Below are positions 1 to 5,969 of a DNA stretch of 6,443 bases, piece after piece; positions within the stretch are counted from its first letter, which is position 1, and each line of letters opens with the position of its first letter. This stretch comes from an uncultured Pseudomonadota bacterium. GTDB lineage: Bacteria; Bdellovibrionota_B; Oligoflexia; Oligoflexales; Bog-1112. The notes beneath the pieces are model-generated. The model was given only the letters and a program-made list of their open reading frames with translations, was not told where the DNA came from and searched no databases. The stretch lies in contig CALBMD010000484.1 in NCBI GenBank assembly GCA_937896265.1, forward strand, positions 1 through 6,443, given 5' to 3'. A program made the position numbers and the translations under genes.

Positions 1-17
1 CCTAGTAGTTGAACGAT

Positions 18-63
18 TGTACCATCTAAGGGTACATTAGGCTGTGTACCTTATCGTGGTACA
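18..63 (+). promoter_or_regulatory. Tandem perfect operators upstream of the XRE gene
   Basis: Two identical inverted repeats, TGTACC-N7-GGTACA, lie at 18-36 and 45-63. The arms and the 7-base spacer length are the same in both, while the spacer sequences differ (atctaag and ttatcgt). Their centres are 27 bases apart. The last base of the second site is directly followed by the ATG at 64. Paired operators before a small helix-turn-helix gene are typical of autoregulated XRE and controller-type proteins. That the downstream protein binds here is inferred. A weak -35-like TTGAAC (9-14) and -10-like TACATT (33-38) would place site 1 over the promoter. Confidence 0.7.
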
Positions 64-312
64 ATGCAAAAGGCAATCACATCCCAAAACTACATAAATT
101 TAACTTCATACCTCAAAAAGCGCAGGCTTGAACTGGGTTTGAGTATGCGTGATTTAGGCGAGCGTATTGATCAACCCCACAGTTTTGTTCAAAAACTTGA
201 GGATGGCCAGAAAAAGCTTGATATATACCAGTATGTGCAATACTGCGAGGCTTTGGAGTTGGACGCGCCAGAGACTCTAAGGATATTGGTTGTTCAGCCA
301 ATGCCCTTCTGA
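64..312 (+). CDS. Small XRE/Cro-type helix-turn-helix transcriptional regulator
   Basis: This 82-residue protein is almost entirely one Cro/C1-type DNA-binding domain (about residues 12-72). The helix-turn-helix core spans roughly residues 27-46: SMRDLGERI is followed by the recognition helix around HSFVQKLEDGQ. The ending QKKLDIYQYVQYCEALELD is the typical last part of the five-helix fold. There is no sensor or membrane domain, so it is probably a dimeric repressor or activator acting on nearby operators. The ATG at 64 is preceded by no recognisable Shine-Dalgarno sequence. Instead it is abutted by the second of two perfect palindromes, which suggests a short-leader or leaderless transcript and autoregulation. 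The size and layout recall controller proteins of restriction-modification systems, but no restriction or methylase gene is visible here; the left side is cut off by the window. Its function beyond DNA binding is unknown. Confidence 0.85.
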   Translation: MQKAITSQNYINLTSYLKKRRLELGLSMRDLGERIDQPHSFVQKLEDGQKKLDIYQYVQYCEALELDAPETLRILVVQPMPF

Positions 313-313
313 T

Positions 314-441
314 AGAACGCTCTGTGTTTTCACTTTTATGTCTCAGTTGTTTGTAAGTGTCCAGACTCTAACCAGGTGTCTTACGTTTGGATTACTGAAA
401 TATCGACAAGCGATATTCGCATTCAAACCGTTGAGCGTTCT
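314..441. repeat. Intergenic inverted repeats between convergent genes
   Basis: The 173-base gap between the convergent XRE and HD genes has no convincing gene. It holds a perfect 9-base inverted repeat, AGAACGCTC at 314-322 and GAGCGTTCT at 433-441. Inside it is a small hairpin with stem AATATCG (399-405), loop ACAAG and stem CGATATT (411-417). The hairpin has no proper T-tract on either side, so it is at best a weak bidirectional terminator. Confidence 0.35.
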
Positions 442-485
442 TGCCATTTTGAAGAGACAACGTTCAAGCAGCGTAAGGATGGCTG

Positions 486-1100
486 TCACAAAGATGGCCG
501 AACTTGTATTCTGGAGGTCTCTCCATATCTTTTCTTGTACTCTTTTTCTAAATGGGTGCATGCATCAACGCAAAGTTCGGCGATGGACCAAGACCATTCC
601 CTATAGGCTTTTACTCTCTCCGGCTCCCAAGATTCAGGTATTGCTGAGATATTACTGCAGTGATCTGCAAGCTTAATCGCTTTATATTCGATGGATTTGG
701 CTGGCAGCTCCCTGATCTGCTTATCTCGGCGCTCTTGAAGGGTAAGAGTTTTGTCATCAGTTAGTTCAGATACAAGATCTGCGACCTTGCGACCAAACAA
801 CTCGGTGAGTTCCTCGTGTGATACCGGAGTATCCTCCAAAATGTCATGCAGAAGAGATGCTATTAGGACATCTGAGTCTGCGATATTTTCTTTGCTAGCC
901 AACAGGTTAGCAACCTCTATCAGATGATTTATATAGGGTGAGCCATCGTACTTACGCCGCTGTGCTTTGTGGGCATTAGCAGCGAACTGAAGCGCATAGA
1001 GAAGCTTTTGTGAGCTATTCGAATATTCTTCAACTAACGGCATAGATACTAAATTCCATACGGTAGAAATCTTACAAGGGTACAGTGCAGCCTGATTCAT
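486..1100 (-). CDS. HD-domain protein, small alarmone hydrolase (MESH1/SpoT-hydrolase-like)
   Basis: The 204-residue protein carries the HD phosphohydrolase fold found in the hydrolase half of RelA/SpoT proteins and in stand-alone small alarmone hydrolases. These cleave the 3'-pyrophosphate of (p)ppGpp, usually with Mn2+. Visible motif residues are His44 (AHKAQRRK), His59 (YINHL), the HDxxED signature (His85-Asp86, Glu89-Asp90 in LLHDILED), and Asp146 with Asn150 (KLADHCSN). The metal-binding and catalytic set therefore looks intact. No synthetase or ACT/TGS domain is present. The start is uncertain: the ATG at 1100 has no Shine-Dalgarno, and the second ATG at 1043 (Met20) gives a 185-residue protein closer to the core domain, also with only a weak GGAA. 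A possible 39-codon gene lies 63 bases upstream on the same strand. The hydrolase family assignment is solid; (p)ppGpp as the actual substrate is inferred. Confidence 0.85.
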   Translation of the reverse strand: MNQAALYPCKISTVWNLVSMPLVEEYSNSSQKLLYALQFAANAHKAQRRKYDGSPYINHLIEVANLLASKENIADSDVLIASLLHDILEDTPVSHEELTELFGRKVADLVSELTDDKTLTLQERRDKQIRELPAKSIEYKAIKLADHCSNISAIPESWEPERVKAYREWSWSIAELCVDACTHLEKEYKKRYGETSRIQVRPSL

Positions 1101-1163
1101 GAGGGATCATTGGAATTACGATGCCAATTCATGAGCTTAAGTGATTAGAATGGCGACCGTAGA

Positions 1164-1283
1164 CTATGAAACCATGCACTTTTCGGCCAACTTCGATTTT
1201 GCCTCGGGCGCACTGGCCTTGCCTGTTGCAATACGGAGCATATCAGCTTTGCGGCGAACTTCGGAGTAATCAAACTTTTTCAT
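1164..1283 (-). CDS. Possible small protein, 39 residues, unknown function
   Basis: Reading on the minus strand from the ATG at 1283 to a TAG at 1164-1166 gives a 39-residue basic protein. It begins MKKFDYSEVRRKADML, has RIATGKASAPEAKSKLAEK in the middle, and ends CMVS. Composition is rich in Lys, Arg, Glu and Ala, compatible with two amphipathic helices joined by a short Gly/Ser/Pro linker. It has no signal peptide and no Cys pair. The upstream sequence has only a weak purine stretch (ACGAGAA), roughly 7-13 bases before the ATG. It lies 63 bases upstream of the HD-domain gene on the same strand, so it could be its operon partner. I do not recognise the family. It could also be a chance ORF or a relic of a larger gene. 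Confidence 0.4.
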   Translation of the reverse strand: MKKFDYSEVRRKADMLRIATGKASAPEAKSKLAEKCMVS

Positions 1284-1729
1284 AATGCTTATTCTCGTCT
1301 TTCAAAGGGTGGGGGCGTGGCGCCTTCTGTCGAGAAAGATGGATACACTCAAAACTGTATCGTTCAAAGGGTATATGGGTTCAAATTCGAGATTTTAGAA
1401 ACCTGTTCGCGGGAGATGGATGATTATACTCTTTTATACACCCGCTATATAAATTATATATCCAGAGTATAATTGAGTGGTTTTTGATCAGTTTATGGTT
1501 TTTTAGCTACGAATTTCGCGTTACTAGCACAAAAGTATCGAATTATTGAGAACGCGGCGTGACGATTTACTGCAAGGCATTGACCTTTTTCAGGAAATTA
1601 AACACTTGCACAGTTGGAGCGAGTAAGTGCAATTCACTTTCAGATATTTGACTGAGCTAATTTGCAGGCTCAAATGAGCGAGTTTCGCACTAGTTCCCGT
1701 GGGTAATCGGTGATTTCTGGGAGCAGGAT
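1284..1729. other. Long intergenic region with inverted repeats, no convincing gene
   Basis: I see no credible coding sequence in this AT-rich stretch. It contains GATACA-N8-TGTATC (1342-1361), the palindromic region at 1423-1473 listed separately, and a 6-base inverted repeat TTGCAC/GTGCAA (1606-1611 and 1627-1632). It separates the minus-strand small ORF and HD gene from the plus-strand AraC-type gene, so both promoters are expected here. Confidence 0.5.
1423..1473. promoter_or_regulatory. AT-rich palindromic region, possible divergent promoter/operator
   Basis: A perfect 10-base inverted repeat, ATTATACTCT (1423-1432) and AGAGTATAAT (1464-1473), encloses a second perfect palindrome, TATATAA-A-TTATATA (1446-1460). 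Each outer arm carries a consensus -10 hexamer TATAAT pointing outward: 1468-1473 on the plus strand, 1428-1423 on the minus strand. Neither has a good -35 at 17 bases, so any promoter would need an activator or an extended contact. The position between divergent genes (AraC-type to the right, small ORF and HD gene to the left) fits a shared control region. This is inference from layout. Confidence 0.4.
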
Positions 1730-1837
1730 TTGCGTATTTTAAGCCGATTCACATTTCTTTTAACCATTTGTTTTGTGAGGATTTCTGCAGTTCGCTGTGA
1801 GTTCTATCTTTTGATGCGTTTAAAGGGGGGAGTGGTT

Positions 1838-2278
1838 GTGAGTCAAAATCATGCAGATTGCCAAGAGGACGCTTGGTTACTAATGGACAAAACGCCGCCA
1901 AAACTAAGTGATATTCGTAAAACGGCTAGGAGCTATCGATTAAGAAATCTGAGTTCGGAACGATTGGTGGAGTTTGTGGAGAGTATCCTTGTAAATGAAT
2001 TGCCGAAGATCCCTACTGTGAGGGCCATATCGGAGTATTTATTCACAACTCCTAGGACACTTGGGTGTAGACTCTCTTTGGCGGGTACTACCTATCGTCA
2101 AATTGTAAACGACGTAAGGCTGCGGCAGGCTAAGAAAGGGCTGGCAAATTCGGCAATGAGTATTTCTCAAGTTTCTGTGGCTAATGGCTACAGAGATGCT
2201 TCAAATTTTAGTAAGGCTTTCAAGTTAAAAACAGGACAATCTCCAAGTCAGTACCGCGCTATTTTGAGAAGTGAATAA
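1838..2278 (+). CDS. AraC-type transcriptional regulator, DNA-binding domain only
   Basis: From the GTG at 1838 the protein has 146 residues. Almost all of it is an AraC/XylS-type DNA-binding domain with both helix-turn-helix parts: the first around PTVRAISEYLFTTPRTLGCRL, the second around MSISQVSVANGYRDASNFSKAF, closed by the family signature TGQSPSQYR. Full AraC regulators are about 250-340 residues with an N-terminal ligand-binding domain, which is absent here. I prefer the GTG because a strong purine Shine-Dalgarno (GGGGGGAG, 1825-1832) sits 5 bases upstream. A TTG at 1730 with GGGAG before it would give 182 residues, but it adds a hydrophobic leader (RFTFLLTICFVRI) unlike an AraC protein. 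An in-frame stop at 1691 closes the frame upstream. It may be a remnant of a longer regulator or a ligand-independent one. It lies 197 bases upstream of the glycyl radical operon in the same direction and is a candidate regulator of it. Confidence 0.75.
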   Translation: MSQNHADCQEDAWLLMDKTPPKLSDIRKTARSYRLRNLSSERLVEFVESILVNELPKIPTVRAISEYLFTTPRTLGCRLSLAGTTYRQIVNDVRLRQAKKGLANSAMSISQVSVANGYRDASNFSKAFKLKTGQSPSQYRAILRSE

Positions 2279-2352
2279 TAGCTGTTCGATAGCCTTAGAA
2301 TTGTTACTACTAAGACTGTTAAAGGCCTTGATCCGGGATTTCCCTTAAAAAG

Positions 2353-2377
2353 GCACATCAACTATAAGCTGATTTGC
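2353..2377. promoter_or_regulatory. Imperfect inverted repeat upstream of the glycyl radical enzyme, candidate operator
   Basis: GCACATCA (2353-2360) and TGATTTGC (2370-2377) form 8-base arms with one mismatch around a 9-base spacer. The half-site centres are about 17 bases apart, and the whole lies about 110 bases before the GRE start. No clear sigma-70 promoter or FNR box could be found in the 197-base intergenic region, so which factor binds is open. Confidence 0.3.
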
Positions 2378-2475
2378 ATGTATTTTGTCGTCAGCTAAGT
2401 AGAAAGTGATAGCGTCGAGAACGGATCCGGTGTGATTGTCGGTTCTGTAACTGGGGTGAATACTAGGAGAATAAG

Positions 2476-4881
2476 ATGAATGCTCTTGTGAAATTAGCTG
2501 ATAGAGAAATGGCGGTCGAGACTTCTATGGAAGTATCGAACCGTGTTGAGCGCCTGAAAAAAGCAGTGCAAGCCGAAACCAATGGTGCATGCATTGAGCG
2601 TCCTATGCTTTGGACCAAATACCATCGTAACAAGGCCAACAGCGATAAGACGACCAACGTGAAAATAGCCGAAGCTGTGCGCTATGTGCTCAATAACAAG
2701 ACTGTGCGTATTTACGATGATGAGTTGATTGTTGGCAACTTCACCTCCAAACGCGTCGCTGGCTTCTGCTATCCAGAGTTGAGTGGCTTGGAACCCATGT
2801 CCCAAGTATTCAATATGCCTTCTCGAAAGGTAAATCCCCTCGAAATCAGTTTGAAAGACCGCTTTAAGCTATTTTCACAGATTCCCTTCTGGCTAAACAA
2901 AAATACATCGACTCTGGCGTTCGACGGCATGAAAGAAGGAATGCGTTTCGCCAAAGAACAGTCGGAAGCCTTACAGTACCAAATCTATGAAGCTGGTGGT
3001 ATCTCTCATATCGCTCCTAACTACGAGAAAATAATCAACGTTGGTGCTCAAGGAATTATTGAAGAAGTAGAAGCACTTGAGAGCGAAACCGATGATTCTG
3101 AAAAATTGGATTTCTACAAGGCCGTCAAAATTTCTATGAAGGGTATGGCGGAATTCGGTGATCGCTACGCCGCTGAAGCCAGCAAAATGGCCTCTGTTGA
3201 AACCGATCCGGTAAGAAAGCAAGAGCTGTTGGAGATTGCTTCCATTTGTGCCCGTGTACCTCGCTTTGGTGCCACCAGCTTCTACGAAGCGGTTCAGTCC
3301 ATGACGCTGGCACACATCTGTATCTTTATGGAAACCCTTGGTGAAACTACATGCCCAGGTCGTATCGATCAGTTCCTAAATCCGTTCTATGAGAAAGATG
3401 TGGCCGCTGGCAATATTTCTCGTGAGAGAGCTAAAGAAATCCTCGGCGCGTTCTGCGTCAAACTGTGTGAAACCATTCCAATGCACGGTGAAGTCGGTAC
3501 CAGCACTCTGGGCGGTTTGACCAGTTGGGAAGTTGTGACTATCGGCGGTCAGGATAAAGACGGCAACGACGCCACCAACGAGCTGAGCTTTGTATTGCTG
3601 GAATTAGCCGATGAGCTGCGTATGCGTCAGCCTAACTTTCATGTGCGTATTCATAAAAATACCCCCAAAGCGTTCTACGACGAGGTGATTCGCATTAACT
3701 TCGGCCCTGGTTCTGCTCCTGCCATGTACAACGATGAGACCATTATCGAGTCCATGACCGATATCGGTTATTCTCTGGAAGACGCACGCAACTACGTGGC
3801 TATTGGCTGTGTAGAGCCTACCGCGCCAGGCAAAACTCTGGCTTCCACTGATGCCGCTATGTACAACATGCCGTTGGCGATTGAATTGCTCCTTAATGAA
3901 GGTCGTCAGTTTGGTTCTAAAAAGCAAATTGGTGCTAAAACCCCTCCAGTGTCCGAAATGAAAACCATGGACGATGTGGTTGCGGCTTACGATACCCAAG
4001 TGAAGCATCAGCTGGGTAAACTGCGCAGAGACCTGGAAGCGGTAGAAAAATTCCATGCCAAGCATCATCCCACCCCGCTCAGCAGTGCGCTGCTGGAGGG
4101 ATGTGTGGAAACAGGTGTTTGCTCTACCAAAGGTGGCGCTGTCTATAATTTCTCTGGTATTCAGGGCTGTGGTATGGCGGCCACTGCGGATTCATTGCGC
4201 TGCATTGAAAAAGCAGTATTTGAAGATGGTTGGATTTCCCTGGAAGGGCTGGTCGATCAGCTGAAAGACGATATCAGCGATGAGAAGGTGTTCACTAAAC
4301 TAAATGCCATTGATAAATTCGGTAACGATATTCCGGAAGCCGATAAGTGGATGATCTGGGTTGGTGAGCACTACGCTGATAACATTAAGGCACTGGGTAA
4401 AAATACCCGTGGCGGCAACCACAATGCCGGTGTTTATTCCAATACGTCACACACGCACTTCGGTGGTCTTGTGAACGCGCTGCCTAACGGTCGTCGTGCC
4501 GGTGAAACTTTTGCGTCTGGCTTTGCTCCTGAAAATGGCGCAGACAAGCGTGGTACCACCGCACTATTGAATTCCATGAACAAGATTAACTACAAGAACT
4601 TTGCCAACGGCATCAACTTCAATATCAAGTTAGACGCTTCCAGCTATGAGTGTGATGACGGCAAGAGTGCCTTGGGCAGCTTGTACAAGGTGTTCTTCAA
4701 GCGTGGAGGTATGCAGGTTCAGGCCAATATGCTGGATCCTAAGATTCTGATTGAAGCTCGTGATAACCCTGAGCTGCATCCGAACTTGTTGATCCGCGTA
4801 TCCGGTTATTCCGCGTACTTTAATGACCTGTCTCCGAAGATGCAGGATGAAGTCATCTCCAGGAGCTCAAATGCGGCCTGA
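2476..4881 (+). CDS. Glycyl radical enzyme of the dehydratase/lyase/decarboxylase branch, substrate unassigned
   Basis: This 801-residue enzyme belongs to the pyruvate formate-lyase-like family. These enzymes make a backbone glycyl radical that passes to an active-site Cys thiyl radical, which attacks the substrate under anoxic conditions. The PFL-type barrel covers about residues 20-660 and the glycyl-radical domain the last 120. The radical motif RVSGYSAYF puts the radical on Gly777, 24 residues from the end. The active-site loop is GCVEPTAPGKT, with Cys445 and Glu447; Asp459 (STDAAMYN) sits at Cys+14, where glycerol dehydratase and CutC have their Asp. SHIAPNYEK supplies His178 and Tyr183, like the conserved His/Tyr of that branch. 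Cys-Val-Glu excludes pyruvate formate-lyase (Cys-Cys). CutC, isethionate lyase and glycerol dehydratase, as I recall, have Trp before the Asp region (GWHD/GWSD); here it is ASTD, so I do not assign any of them. An arylacetate-decarboxylase-like or new activity is possible. AGGAGA (2465-2470) fixes the start. The 3' end overlaps the activase gene. Confidence 0.93.
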   Translation: MNALVKLADREMAVETSMEVSNRVERLKKAVQAETNGACIERPMLWTKYHRNKANSDKTTNVKIAEAVRYVLNNKTVRIYDDELIVGNFTSKRVAGFCYPELSGLEPMSQVFNMPSRKVNPLEISLKDRFKLFSQIPFWLNKNTSTLAFDGMKEGMRFAKEQSEALQYQIYEAGGISHIAPNYEKIINVGAQGIIEEVEALESETDDSEKLDFYKAVKISMKGMAEFGDRYAAEASKMASVETDPVRKQELLEIASICARVPRFGATSFYEAVQSMTLAHICIFMETLGETTCPGRIDQFLNPFYEKDVAAGNISRERAKEILGAFCVKLCETIPMHGEVGTSTLGGLTSWEVVTIGGQDKDGNDATNELSFVLLELADELRMRQPNFHVRIHKNTPKAFYDEVIRINFGPGSAPAMYNDETIIESMTDIGYSLEDARNYVAIGCVEPTAPGKTLASTDAAMYNMPLAIELLLNEGRQFGSKKQIGAKTPPVSEMKTMDDVVAAYDTQVKHQLGKLRRDLEAVEKFHAKHHPTPLSSALLEGCVETGVCSTKGGAVYNFSGIQGCGMAATADSLRCIEKAVFEDGWISLEGLVDQLKDDISDEKVFTKLNAIDKFGNDIPEADKWMIWVGEHYADNIKALGKNTRGGNHNAGVYSNTSHTHFGGLVNALPNGRRAGETFASGFAPENGADKRGTTALLNSMNKINYKNFANGINFNIKLDASSYECDDGKSALGSLYKVFFKRGGMQVQANMLDPKILIEARDNPELHPNLLIRVSGYSAYFNDLSPKMQDEVISRSSNAA
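4861..4865 (+). promoter_or_regulatory. Shine-Dalgarno of the activase, inside the GRE gene
   Basis: AGGAG lies 5 bases before the ATG at 4871 and within the last codons of the GRE gene. It decides the activase start against the upstream in-frame ATG at 4823, which has no such site. Confidence 0.8.
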
Positions 4882-5851
4882 TGCGAGCCTCATTAACTCG
4901 ATTAATGTAACGGAGCCCCGCAAGGCTTCGTTATATTTCGATGTTAAGCGCAATACGCTCGATGACGGGCCGGGTATTCGCAGCGTAGTCTTTTTTAAAG
5001 GCTGCCCACTGTCGTGTACCTGGTGCCAGAATCCGGAAAGTATCAATACCGGTTACGAGCTGTCATTCAATGCTGAAAAGTGCATCGAATGCGGTGACTG
5101 TGTGAGTGCTTGTCCGGAACAGGCAATTGATCTGACGGTACCGGGACATATCTTGCGTGACAAGTGCACCCAATGCTTTAAATGTGTCGATGTGTGCCCG
5201 TCCGGTGCGCTGGAGCAGATAGGTCGCCCCACTAATGATCTTGAAGCGCTGGCTGAAGAAGTGCTTGAAGATGCTGATTTCTTTGAGATGTCCGGTGGTG
5301 GCCTCACGGTTTCCGGTGGTGAAGCCCTGATGCAAATGGACAGTGTCGGCGAATTATTTCAGTTGGTGAAAAGGAAGAGAGATATTCATACCCTGATTCA
5401 AACCGCAGGGTTGTTCAACTTTAGCCGTTTTGAAAGTCTGGTATTGCCTCACACTAATACCATTTATTTCGATCTCAAGCTCATCAACAGTGATGATCAT
5501 TTGACCTATTGCGGTGTTAAAAACGAACCCATCATTGAGAACTTTAAAAAGGTTCAGGCATTGGCCTTGACCACTGATCTTGAAGTATTGCCTCGAGTGC
5601 CGTTGATTCCTGGAGTTACCGATACCGACGAAAATCTCAGCGGCATTGCCGACCTGATGAAAGAAAACGGCGTCAAAAAAATGCAGATTCTTCCATATAA
5701 TCCCATTTGGTTGGATAAATTACCTCGTTTCGGTGGCACCAAACGTCTCGATATTGGTGAGCAAACCGCCAAGTTTATGAGCGATGCGGAACTGGATCGT
5801 TGTACGGAAGTATTTGAGTCTCGTGGTATCTCGGTGCATTGTCACCGATAA
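4871..5851 (+). CDS. Glycyl radical enzyme activating enzyme (radical SAM)
   Basis: This 326-residue radical SAM protein installs the glycyl radical on the enzyme encoded just upstream, using a [4Fe-4S] cluster to cleave S-adenosylmethionine. The cluster motif CX3CX2C is Cys45-Cys49-Cys52 (GCPLSCTWCQNPES), preceded by DGPGIRSVVFFKGCP, characteristic of GRE activases. A ferredoxin-like insert carries two more clusters: Cys71, 74, 77, 81 (CIECGDCVSACP) and Cys99, 102, 105, 109 (CTQCFKCVDVCP). This insert is typical of activases for GREs other than pyruvate formate-lyase. The SAM-binding GGE motif is at residues 149-151 (SGGGLTVSGGEALMQ), with Ala where Pro is usual. FDLKLINSDDHLTYCGV and RVPLIPGVTD are further family signatures. 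The start is the ATG at 4871, with AGGAG 5 bases upstream. The gene overlaps the GRE stop by 11 bases, indicating coupled translation and a dedicated partner. Confidence 0.95.
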   Translation: MRPDASLINSINVTEPRKASLYFDVKRNTLDDGPGIRSVVFFKGCPLSCTWCQNPESINTGYELSFNAEKCIECGDCVSACPEQAIDLTVPGHILRDKCTQCFKCVDVCPSGALEQIGRPTNDLEALAEEVLEDADFFEMSGGGLTVSGGEALMQMDSVGELFQLVKRKRDIHTLIQTAGLFNFSRFESLVLPHTNTIYFDLKLINSDDHLTYCGVKNEPIIENFKKVQALALTTDLEVLPRVPLIPGVTDTDENLSGIADLMKENGVKKMQILPYNPIWLDKLPRFGGTKRLDIGEQTAKFMSDAELDRCTEVFESRGISVHCHR

Positions 5852-5908
5852 CCGCAAACAGGTTTCACTGCAGCCGCTATTTGTGCTGTCTCTATTTAAA
5901 CTGCTCAT

Positions 5909-5944
5909 AAGCCCGGCATAACTCCTTGCCGGGTTTAGTTTTTT
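5909..5944 (+). terminator. Rho-independent terminator after the activase
   Basis: The stem AAGCCCGGCA (5909-5918) pairs with TGCCGGGTTT (5927-5936) over 10 base pairs including one G-T pair, with an 8-base loop. After AG comes a run of six T (5939-5944). It lies 57 bases after the activase stop and should end the GRE-activase transcript, at least partly. Confidence 0.88.
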
Positions 5945-5959
5945 AATTGATTGTAATTT

Positions 5960-5965
5960 AGGTGA
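5960..5965 (+). promoter_or_regulatory. Shine-Dalgarno of the propeller gene
   Basis: AGGTGA lies 4 bases before the GTG at 5970 and supports that start over the ATG at 5982, which has no better site. Only 25 bases separate the terminator T-tract from the GTG; a TGTAAT (5952-5957) is the only -10-like hexamer there and has no -35. Confidence 0.5.
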
Positions 5966-5969
5966 TGTT

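Noticed and set aside
290..676. Plus-strand open frame of 128 codons across the XRE 3' end and the HD gene
   Set aside because: It overlaps the well-supported XRE and HD genes in other frames, and its Cys/Ser/Leu-rich translation resembles no protein family.
1378..1400. tRNA T-arm or attachment-site remnant (GGGTTCAAATTCGAG)
   Set aside because: No pairing T-stem, acceptor stem or CCA end can be built around it.
2328..2341. FNR box upstream of the GRE
   Set aside because: TTGAT is followed at the right distance by GATTT rather than ATCAA, so only one half-site matches.
2330..2430. Repeated GATCCGG at 2330-2336 and 2424-2430
   Set aside because: Seven bases repeated once in a 200-base region is too short to support a regulatory or mobile-element claim.
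3604..4068. Minus-strand open frame of 154 codons inside the GRE gene
   Set aside because: It lies wholly within a strongly conserved coding sequence on the other strand and its translation has no recognisable domain.
4823..4870. Earlier start for the activase at the ATG at 4823
   Set aside because: There is no Shine-Dalgarno before it, it would lengthen the overlap with the GRE gene to 59 bases, and the added residues do not resemble the family.
2476..4881. Pyruvate formate-lyase (pflB) or benzyl/alkylsuccinate synthase
   Set aside because: The active site is Cys-Val-Glu, not the Cys-Cys of pyruvate formate-lyase. X-succinate synthases, as I recall, lack the Glu two residues after the Cys, and no BssB/C-like small subunit genes are present.
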